In this document: piece by piece, positions 23,365 through 29,978 of the stretch | Numbering within the stretch: the stretch's first letter is position 1 | Layout of the letters: each line of letters begins with the position of its first letter | Source of the DNA: a virus | Strand: one strand, 5' to 3' | Virus record (IMG/VR): IMGVR_UViG_3300037460_000253 | Location: 1 to 30,434 of that record | Length of the DNA stretch: 30,434 nt | Made by a program: the position numbers and the translations under genes | Notes under the pieces: model-generated | The model's input: only the letters and a program-made list of their open reading frames with translations | Told to the model about the DNA's origin: nothing | The model's database searches: none

Positions 23365-23985
23365 ATGTTCGTTGAGCCTGCCCTAGAGTGGCTGTCGTCG
23401 CTGAATCGCCAAGAGCTGTACGCCTCGTTTGCCGTCGGGCTGACTTTCATGATTCAGGCGGTTCGATCGCGCCCTCGACTTCGGGCAGCCCTGTGGTCAT
23501 GGGTGCCCGACGGTAGTCGATGGCTGTTGCCGATGGTAGCCGGCGCCGCCATTGCGCTTGCAGAGGGATTGACTTCCGGGTTGCGAGGGTGGGAGCTTTT
23601 AGGAACCGTAGCGGCTGGATCGGGCGTCTTGGGCCTCGGTTCAATGGGTATTCACGCTGCCTTGAGGGACTCGCCGTTGCATTTCAACGGGGGTGCAGGG
23701 GGGAAGTCGCGAGGGCGCAAGGAGCACCGCGTAACGCCCGTGCTACTTGTGCTGCTCGCTCTCGGTTGTGACCCAGGTGCTCAATATCCAGAGGCGGGTA
23801 GCTGCAACGGCGTCACGATTGTTGACCTCGAGGTAGAGTATGACTCCCAGCTATTGAGGCTCAAGACTTCGGGCAAGTGCGCGGGGTATACCGCGGAGAC
23901 CTGTCCAGCACTCCGTGAAATCAGAGAGACCCATCAGGCACGACAAGCCGCCTACGCCGCTTGTGAAGGGAGCGCGCCCCCATGA
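23365..23985 (+). CDS. Holin-like membrane protein with C-terminal lipoprotein-like domain
   Basis: 206 residues, first gene of the lysis group. Hydrophobic segments are seen at about 19-31 (LYASFAVGLTFMI) and 56-99 (LLPMVAGAAIALAEGLTSG, then LLGTVAAGSGVLGLGSMGIHAA), followed by a basic loop (GKSRGRKEHR). Then comes VTPVLLVLLALGCDPG, which looks like a signal peptide with a lipobox-like cysteine, and a soluble tail with four more cysteines (SCNGV, GKCAGY, ETCPAL, AACEG). The first part fits a phage holin, the second resembles a short outer-membrane spanin or other lipoprotein. An internal GTG before LLVLLALGC could give a separate lipoprotein, but its only SD (AAGGAG) is about 14 nt away. AGG at 23354-23356 serves the ATG. 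Confidence 0.55.
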   Translation: MFVEPALEWLSSLNRQELYASFAVGLTFMIQAVRSRPRLRAALWSWVPDGSRWLLPMVAGAAIALAEGLTSGLRGWELLGTVAAGSGVLGLGSMGIHAALRDSPLHFNGGAGGKSRGRKEHRVTPVLLVLLALGCDPGAQYPEAGSCNGVTIVDLEVEYDSQLLRLKTSGKCAGYTAETCPALREIRETHQARQAAYAACEGSAPP

Positions 23986-24161
23986 CAAATCTAGCCAGTG
24001 AACTGGCGGAAGCCGCCTTGAACATCGTGGTCCCGGTCGTGCGGGATATGATTCGGCAGCCTGACGAGGTCAATGGCCACAGGGCTCGGGGTCAACGGCT
24101 GCTCGAAGTGGAGATCCAGCGCCGGCTCGATCGTGCGAAGGAGGGGAGGCTTTTCGGATGA
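23982..24161 (+). CDS. Small protein of the lysis group, unknown function
   Basis: 59 residues, starting with an ATGA overlap on the previous stop and ending with an ATGA overlap on the endolysin start. The N-terminal third is a moderately hydrophobic amphipathic helix (ELAEAALNIVVPVVRDMIRQ), the rest is highly charged (RLLEVEIQRRLDRAKEG). The end of the gene carries the strong GGAGG used by the endolysin. It has no recognisable family. The tight coupling on both sides and the open frame support a real gene. It could modulate lysis, but that is inference. Confidence 0.65.
   Translation: MTNLASELAEAALNIVVPVVRDMIRQPDEVNGHRARGQRLLEVEIQRRLDRAKEGRLFG
24145..24149 (+). promoter_or_regulatory. Ribosome binding site of the endolysin gene
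   Basis: GGAGG, 8 nt before ATG 24158 and inside the upstream 59-residue gene. It fixes the endolysin start. Confidence 0.75.
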
Positions 24162-25480
24162 GCGCGCTTGTCGCCTGGATGCTCCGCGAAGCCGATGCCT
24201 GGCAGGGGGCTCCGGTCCCTACCTCTCGCGTGGACGAGTACCTGTCGGGCTGCATTCGCGAGGGCTCCCCTGGTCTCGGGGAGTGGCTGGCCCAGCAGAA
24301 TACCGAAACGCGCCAAATGGCTTTCTGTGCCGCTGGGCGCGGCTTTGTGGAGCAGTGCGCGTATTCTGTGGAAGACGGCTCACGGATGGCGGGATTGCCG
24401 CCCTGGCGTGCCGGGGTTTGGGAGATCCAGGCTGACGCCGTGGCTGCGGGTACCTGGGTGACTATCGCAGATGTGCTTGCCGGATTGTACGTACCAGCGC
24501 CGGGTGACGCCGCCATCTACTGGCGAGGCACTCCCGAATCGGGAAACAAGCACATCGACACTGTCGTGACCGCTGACGCCGACGGCTACATCGCGCTCGG
24601 AGCGAACGAACGGGGCGGCCGCTGGAACAAAGATAACGCCCCAGTCGCGTACACTCACCCTCGCTTGCTTGGGTTCTGTCGGTGGGTGCCTCCGGCAGGA
24701 GCCAGTGAGGCGCATGAGACCCGGGGTGTTGTGAAGCTGCCACCAGTGACCGGTGTATACACTGAGGACGTGAGGGAGGTCCCGGCCGCCTACACCCCAA
24801 TGGCGTTCGTAGACATCGCCGCCACCTTCGCGCAGGCGTTCACGGCTGTCACCGGTGCGCCGCCGATTCGCGAGGTGCTTTGCCTTCTGTTGGCTCAGTC
24901 GGCGCTTGAAACCGGGCAGTGGAAAAAATGCCACAACTACAACGTCGGGCATTTGAAGGCGGGCTCCGCCTACCCCGGGAGCCACACTTACTATCGGTGC
25001 AATGAGCTATTTTCCACCGGCTTGAAATGGTTCGATCCTCCGGCGCCCGAGTGTCGCTTCCGCGCGTACCCGGACGCATTGACGGCGGTAGTCGAGCATC
25101 TACGATTCCTGTCGGAGGATACGAACCACGACGGCAAGAACCGATATGCGGCTGCGTGGAAAGCAGCGCTAGCCGCGAATGCCTCGCAGTTCGTGGCCGA
25201 GCTCGCCGCAGCCGGGTACTACACAGCCGCCTTTGGGCCCTACCGGGACGGGGTCGTAGCGCTCTACGCTCAGTTCCAGAGGGACGCTCGCGTCCCGCCG
25301 CGGCCTGAGATGCTGTTGACCGAGGCGCTTCCTGAGGTGCCCACGCTCGTCGATGACCGGTCCGAGCGGTATCGGTTCGGGCCAGCAGATCACGCTCGCA
25401 TCCGAGTGCTTGTTTCCGAATCGATGCGCGTCGATTGGGACGACCATATCGCAGCCCGTGACGCCGAAATGGAAGCCTAA
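24158..25480 (+). CDS. Two-domain endolysin or virion lysin (CHAP/NlpC-like plus glucosaminidase-like)
   Basis: 440 residues. The first part (about 1-180) looks like a papain-like peptidase of the CHAP/NlpC group: MAFCAAGRGFVEQC carries the possible catalytic Cys, PAPGDAAIYWRG is the usual PGD turn, and KHIDTVVTADADGYIALGAN gives the His with its following strand. Residues about 215-380 resemble GH73-like muramidase/glucosaminidase domains: LLLAQSALETGQW contains the expected Glu, followed by CHNYNVGHLK and a late FRAYPDALTAVVEHLRFL. Both would cut peptidoglycan. No signal peptide is seen, so release would need a holin. The last 60 residues have no clear domain. Genes on both sides encode membrane proteins, supporting a lysis role. 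Confidence 0.75.
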   Translation: MSALVAWMLREADAWQGAPVPTSRVDEYLSGCIREGSPGLGEWLAQQNTETRQMAFCAAGRGFVEQCAYSVEDGSRMAGLPPWRAGVWEIQADAVAAGTWVTIADVLAGLYVPAPGDAAIYWRGTPESGNKHIDTVVTADADGYIALGANERGGRWNKDNAPVAYTHPRLLGFCRWVPPAGASEAHETRGVVKLPPVTGVYTEDVREVPAAYTPMAFVDIAATFAQAFTAVTGAPPIREVLCLLLAQSALETGQWKKCHNYNVGHLKAGSAYPGSHTYYRCNELFSTGLKWFDPPAPECRFRAYPDALTAVVEHLRFLSEDTNHDGKNRYAAAWKAALAANASQFVAELAAAGYYTAAFGPYRDGVVALYAQFQRDARVPPRPEMLLTEALPEVPTLVDDRSERYRFGPADHARIRVLVSESMRVDWDDHIAARDAEMEA

Positions 25481-25529
25481 CGGTTTCGGGCATTTGCTAG
25501 GGCTACGCTTGTTGCATATCGTGGCAAAG

Positions 25530-25790
25530 ATGAACCTTTCCCAGATCACAACGGACCCGAAAATCGCCGGGCTAGTAGGCGGAGGCGCAGTAGCGGCCAG
25601 CATAGGGGAGATCTTGCAATGGATCCCCGATGCGATCGGTAAGCTCGGCGCGCTGCTCGGGTCCGTGTTGTCCGCGGTTCTGATTGTGACCCACACGATC
25701 GCAGCAGTGCAGCGCTACAGAAAAAGCAAACTCGAAATCCGGGCGTTACAGAAGGCGAACTCGCCGACCGAGCATCCCCCGGGGTCCTAG
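25530..25790 (+). CDS. Holin-like membrane protein
   Basis: 86 residues from ATG 25530. In-frame GTG 25521 and TTG 25509 would add 3 or 7 residues; AGGG at 25499-25502 fits the TTG best. Two hydrophobic stretches (IAGLVGGGAVAASIGEILQWI and LGALLGSVLSAVLIVTHTIAAV) are followed by a basic, charged end (QRYRKSKLEIRALQK), the layout of class II holins. It is the last gene on the + strand and its TAG stop overlaps the stop codon of the converging polymerase gene. Together with the 23365 gene there are two holin candidates around the endolysin. Confidence 0.68.
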   Translation: MNLSQITTDPKIAGLVGGGAVAASIGEILQWIPDAIGKLGALLGSVLSAVLIVTHTIAAVQRYRKSKLEIRALQKANSPTEHPPGS

Positions 25791-27970
25791 TCCTTCCGGT
25801 ACCGCTGCCCACGCCAGCCGCCCGTCGCACGCACGGGCCAGCCTGCAGCCCACGGGGGGAGCTGATCCATGAGGGACTCCAACTCCCGCGCTGACCCCTG
25901 GCCCTTCGGCATCATAGTGACGATTTCATCGTGTACGTGCAGCACGATCGGGTAGCCGGTACGGTCTACGTTGAGCATCGCGTGCGTGAGGATGTCCCGG
26001 GCTGTAGCTTGCGTCACGTTCTCAACGAGCTTGCCCCCGTAGGTCGGCATTCGGATCCAGCCATAGGGGCCTTTCGTTCTATCCGTGTTCCAGCCCATGT
26101 AGGTCAGCTGCAGCTCTGTCCGTCCGTTTCGAGTCCAGGGGGATATCCGGGGCGTGTGGTAGGACAGTAGCCTCCCGCTCGGCAGTTGGCAGTGGAGCAC
26201 GTCACGGGAGCTCACCTGGTAGGCGATGCCCTGGAACGCAAAGCACTGCCCCGGGCTTCGCACGGCTGCCTGCGCTGCTGATTGGAGCCCAGCCCAAAGG
26301 GCGACAATAGCCGGGGACTGCTCCCGCCACTTGAGTATGGCCTCCTTGATTTCGTCATCCGACAGATGCGCCCCGGCTCCAAATTTCTTCCACGCTCCAA
26401 GCCAACCTTGGTACCCGCTCGCCAGCTCGGCGTATTTTCCAATCTTCTTACGCAGCGGATGGTGCTGTCCCGTGCGCTCACGGTAGGCCATGAATTCCTC
26501 GAACGGCACCCCTGTGATTTTGCTTGCGGAGGCTTCGTAGATCTTGCCGTGCGTGCGAAAGACATCGATGCGCCATTGCTCGCCGGAGAGCATCGCAAGA
26601 ACTACGGCCTCAATTGCAGAATAGTCTGAGCTGATGAGGTCGTGCCCGGGCTCCGCAACGAATAGACCCCGCAGGCACCCCGACACTATGCCTACAGCTT
26701 CGCCGAAAAAGTGCTCGACGTACTCTAAACGATGCGATCGGATGACCGTGAGCGCGTCGCGCATCGCTTCGGGGCACCACTCAACTGGAGCGCTGAATCC
26801 GGCGTCACAACCGCACCAGGGGCAACGCTGTAGCCCGAAACGGAAGTGCCGTTGGCAATCGCAGCGCTGAAGTTTTGGACCCGAACCGGGGAGGTTCTGC
26901 GGTTGCGGTCCGCGCCCCGTGAAACGCCCTGTCCGGTCTGCACCGTAATAGCTGAATAGATCGTGAAGCCGCCCATCGCGCCCGAGCATACGGCTCATGG
27001 CGAACAGTTTCTTGACGCTGCTGGCGGCCAGCATCGAACGGATCTCCAGTACTCGAATCGCTTTGCCGCTTCTCTGTAGCCCTGTGAAAGGATCGGGGGT
27101 GTCGAGTACCGCCTGTACTGTTTCAGCCTCCAGGTTCTCGAGCATCACTCCGTTACTATCTAGCCACGTCGTGAGTTTTTTGAGCTCGGCGACTGTTTGA
27201 ACCGCGCCTCCGGTGAGTTCCCGCAGTTCGGCTGTGTAGCGCTCGGTTGCCTGCTCAACAATTGCAGTGCAGGCGCGCAGGCTCTCGCGATCCACCGGGC
27301 ACCCGTGGGCGTTGATGCGTTGGTCCAATAGCCACAGGTCGAGCTCTTCCGGGGGGAGCTCGGGCAGCAAGTTGGATGCGGAGCTTTCCGCTGCGATGTC
27401 CCGCAGATTGTACTGGTAGTAGGCGGCCGCGTCGGCAGGGCTGTCTTGCGGTAGGATGCGGAGAGTCTTTCGGGTCGCGGTGGGGCTGTGGGGTTTGCCG
27501 AAGAGATTGATTAGCCGTCCGCCGTCCTTCAGTTTTTTGACTGGCGTGTCCAGGATGTCCCCGACTTTTTCCAGGCCTCCAGGCAGCGAGTACGTGCGGG
27601 CTTTGGACATTGCGCAACGCAGCTGCCCAAGTGGCAGCACGGGCCAGCCCATACGGGGCGTGCAGATGTTGGTCCAGACGAGAAATTCAAACATTGAATT
27701 CCACGCTTCCAGGATGCCGCCGGCTGCGATGTGCGCGAACAGCGGAGCCGGCGGCGGCATCTCGGGGATCCAAAGTTGGGGGCCGCCGCCGTCCTGCAGA
27801 TTGTACGCAAGGCTGAGCACCTCGGCACTTAGATGCTCTGTATAGACAGTGGCTCCGACCGCTGGTAGCCCGTGATTGCTGCGTACTACGGATCGCCACT
27901 TCAGCTCCGCCGGGCTCCAATAGTACCCGGCGGAGCTGTAGGTCTCGAAATCGAAAGCGGGGAGTGTCAT
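25787..27970 (-). CDS. DNA polymerase, family A, with 3'-5' exonuclease domain
   Basis: 727 residues from ATG 27970, chosen because it overlaps the upstream stop (ATGA) and the DFET exonuclease motif follows at once (D7, E9). The exonuclease domain also shows WNSMFEF (about 91-95) and the YNLRD motif (Y187, D191). Polymerase motifs are TGRFTGRGPQPQNLP (about 347-361), motif A SDYSAIEAVVLAML (D449), motif B RKKIGKYAELASGYQG (507-522) and motif C HVHDEIV (H680, D681, E682). There is no N-terminal 5'-3' exonuclease, as usual for phage replicases of this type. A Cys-rich insert (C370, C372, C383, C386, C388, C399) lies between the TGR region and motif A. It copies phage DNA together with the upstream binding protein and nuclease. 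Confidence 0.95.
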   Translation of the reverse strand: MTLPAFDFETYSSAGYYWSPAELKWRSVVRSNHGLPAVGATVYTEHLSAEVLSLAYNLQDGGGPQLWIPEMPPPAPLFAHIAAGGILEAWNSMFEFLVWTNICTPRMGWPVLPLGQLRCAMSKARTYSLPGGLEKVGDILDTPVKKLKDGGRLINLFGKPHSPTATRKTLRILPQDSPADAAAYYQYNLRDIAAESSASNLLPELPPEELDLWLLDQRINAHGCPVDRESLRACTAIVEQATERYTAELRELTGGAVQTVAELKKLTTWLDSNGVMLENLEAETVQAVLDTPDPFTGLQRSGKAIRVLEIRSMLAASSVKKLFAMSRMLGRDGRLHDLFSYYGADRTGRFTGRGPQPQNLPGSGPKLQRCDCQRHFRFGLQRCPWCGCDAGFSAPVEWCPEAMRDALTVIRSHRLEYVEHFFGEAVGIVSGCLRGLFVAEPGHDLISSDYSAIEAVVLAMLSGEQWRIDVFRTHGKIYEASASKITGVPFEEFMAYRERTGQHHPLRKKIGKYAELASGYQGWLGAWKKFGAGAHLSDDEIKEAILKWREQSPAIVALWAGLQSAAQAAVRSPGQCFAFQGIAYQVSSRDVLHCQLPSGRLLSYHTPRISPWTRNGRTELQLTYMGWNTDRTKGPYGWIRMPTYGGKLVENVTQATARDILTHAMLNVDRTGYPIVLHVHDEIVTMMPKGQGSARELESLMDQLPPWAAGWPVRATGGWRGQRYRKD

Positions 27971-28845
27971 ACGGCGGGCGGTAGCTGGGCGATCTGGGCC
28001 TCGGTGTAGCCAGCTGTCATCAGTTGCGAGCGAGCCCACACGGAGCCGTCAGGAGCCACGTGTTTTGGCTCTGGCGCCGCGGGAGCTGGCGGCCCCGCTA
28101 GAAAGCCTGGGGCCGGCTGGACGCCGGCAGGCGGCGCAGGTGGGGCTGCAGGGGCCAGAGCGGCTGCAGGTGGCGCAGGTGGGGCGGCGGGGGCCCCACC
28201 GGGCGCGACGGCTGGTGCTAGCGGGGTCGAACTGGCCCCTGCAGGAAGCGCCCCTATAGGGGCGGCGAACACGACGTTCGGATCGGCGCCCACGTTGATC
28301 TCCGGGCCGAATCCACAGAGCTGGATCATGCCGTGACCAACAAACAGACCCGGGTTGGGGTCCCCGGGTTTGCCGTTGGGCGACACTGAGCCGCCGACTC
28401 GCACATAGTGGCCGCGCTTGATTGTCTCTGGGTCGATCAGACCCCCCGTGCTGTCGTAGCATTTCGGTGCGAATCCGGATGAAAAGCTGATCACGTAGTG
28501 CCCCGGGTAGCCTTCGCGGTCACAAGGTCGCGTCCCCTTCTGGTTGGGCGTCGCGTCGTCCCCGTCTGTTATTTTCCAGGCGAATCGCGGCGCGAGGCAT
28601 TGTCCCTGCGTATCGAACAGTGCTGGGTAGCCCTCGCGAGCTACCTCGCTAAACTGGGTCCATAAGGCAACCCAGGTGGGCTCGGTTTTCGCGATGGCTA
28701 GCGCGAGGTAGTACTCGACGCGCGGCTGCCCGATGTTTGGACCTTTCTTGACGGTGAGGGGCTGCCCCATCATGTCTTTAGCGTTCACGGTGTGGCAGTC
28801 GCCGGCTACGATGCGGCCAACGGGAGTAGTGAAATTAGCGCTCAT
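27967..28845 (-). CDS. Single-strand DNA-binding protein, DUF2815-like
   Basis: 292 residues. The first 195 match the DUF2815 pattern found next to family A polymerases in phages: VGRIVAGDCHTVNAKDMMGQPL, then YYLALAIAKTEPTW, FAWKITDGDD, CDREGYPGHYVISFSS, GHYVRVGGSVSPNG and GLFVGHGMIQLCGFG. This is an OB-fold-like binding protein that covers single strands in replication. Residues about 197-260 are an Ala/Pro-rich linker, followed by a short conserved-looking end (VWARSQLMTAGYTEAQIAQLPP) that might bind a partner. Start and stop overlap both neighbours by 4 nt (ATGA), pointing to coupled translation. Confidence 0.88.
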   Translation of the reverse strand: MSANFTTPVGRIVAGDCHTVNAKDMMGQPLTVKKGPNIGQPRVEYYLALAIAKTEPTWVALWTQFSEVAREGYPALFDTQGQCLAPRFAWKITDGDDATPNQKGTRPCDREGYPGHYVISFSSGFAPKCYDSTGGLIDPETIKRGHYVRVGGSVSPNGKPGDPNPGLFVGHGMIQLCGFGPEINVGADPNVVFAAPIGALPAGASSTPLAPAVAPGGAPAAPPAPPAAALAPAAPPAPPAGVQPAPGFLAGPPAPAAPEPKHVAPDGSVWARSQLMTAGYTEAQIAQLPPAV

Positions 28846-29978
28846 TGGAAGGTCTTTCGGGCTAGGGTTCCGCTATCAGCCTGGAGTTTCAGACCGGTAG
28901 CTGTGGTGTGAGTGTGTGCGTTAATGAGCTCGGGATTGAGCCCGGTTTTTCTTGCTTGCGTAGGGGTGATAGGAGCCGCGGGCTTCAGGAGGTCAACGCC
29001 TAGGAGCGCCCCGAGGCGTAGAATTTGGGCTGGCGGCTTGCTCCACTCCAGACGCCCGGGGCCCGGGGCGAGCATGTAGCCAGGCACGAGCTGGCCGCCC
29101 TTCAGGGCTGCGGTCGCCTGTTGGGCAAGCGCAGTCTCCAGGCATTCGAGGTGCTTGCGTGCCCGCTGTACAATCGCGAGCTGCGCGCCAAGCTCGGCGG
29201 GAGTCATGTTGACGGGTGTCGGTCGCTTCGTAGCTTCGTACAATCGGATCCCGGCGGCGAGTGCTGCAGGGCATGCATGCCGAGCGGAGCAGTATCGACA
29301 GTGGGCACCGCTGTGTGTATCCGCGCCGCCCTCACAATCCAGGCACGCTGATGCTGCTCCGCGGAGCAGCGTGATGTGGTGCTGTAGCGCTTCGCTCTTG
29401 GGCGCCCACGTCCGGATTGGTCCTTCCGGATGGTACGCTCGGGGCTGCACAACCCGCAGCTTGACAGTCGCTTCCGAGGGCCAGCCCAGCTGCGCCAGAC
29501 ATCCGGAGGCATAGCAGATGAGCTGTGAGTTTTCGAACGCCTCCACCACCCCGTGGCCATATTTGAAATCCCAAATTAGCAGCGTATGCAGTCGGGGTAT
29601 CCACAGGGCGGCATCAGGGGTGCCCCAGCAGTTTTCGTGGATTGGTGTTCTGATCGTTTGCTCGATAGCGATGCAATCCGCGGGCTCTCCCTCCAGCGTT
29701 TCGATCACGTTGTTTGCGTAGGTCTCGGAGGTTGCCCAGATTTCTTCGGTGAGGATCGTGCCGTTCGACGCGGGCCCGTCAATCGCGAGCGGGTGCTTCC
29801 TGCCATCCGCCGCTTGGATCATTGCTGCCCCGAGTTCGTGTGCCGCCTCCCCTTCGCGAGCTTCCTCGGTGTCTTCCTCCGGGAATTGGGGGGCCATCTG
29901 CGGCCACCCGCGGCAGCCGTACGGGCTGCCCCAGATAGCGGCAGAGGACGGAGGCAACCGGGCGTGTCCTTCAGGCAT
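28842..29978 (-). CDS. DUF2800 nuclease, Cas4/RecB-like PD-(D/E)XK with Fe-S cysteines
   Basis: 378 residues from ATG 29978; an upstream in-frame ATG at 30032 would read into the previous gene, so the overlap start is preferred. GAAGGG precedes it. Nuclease motifs are REGEAAHELG (H47), GTPDAALW (D122), LIWDFKYGHG (D137, K139) and the ENSQLICYA helix (Q152). Four cysteines sit as in Cas4 and AddB iron-sulfur nucleases: C22 near the N-terminus and C227, C230, C236 in HCRYCSARHACPA. In related phages this family accompanies DUF2815 and polymerase A genes, suggesting processing of replication or recombination ends. The stop overlaps the next ATG. Confidence 0.88.
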   Translation of the reverse strand: MPEGHARLPPSSAAIWGSPYGCRGWPQMAPQFPEEDTEEAREGEAAHELGAAMIQAADGRKHPLAIDGPASNGTILTEEIWATSETYANNVIETLEGEPADCIAIEQTIRTPIHENCWGTPDAALWIPRLHTLLIWDFKYGHGVVEAFENSQLICYASGCLAQLGWPSEATVKLRVVQPRAYHPEGPIRTWAPKSEALQHHITLLRGAASACLDCEGGADTHSGAHCRYCSARHACPAALAAGIRLYEATKRPTPVNMTPAELGAQLAIVQRARKHLECLETALAQQATAALKGGQLVPGYMLAPGPGRLEWSKPPAQILRLGALLGVDLLKPAAPITPTQARKTGLNPELINAHTHTTATGLKLQADSGTLARKTFQ

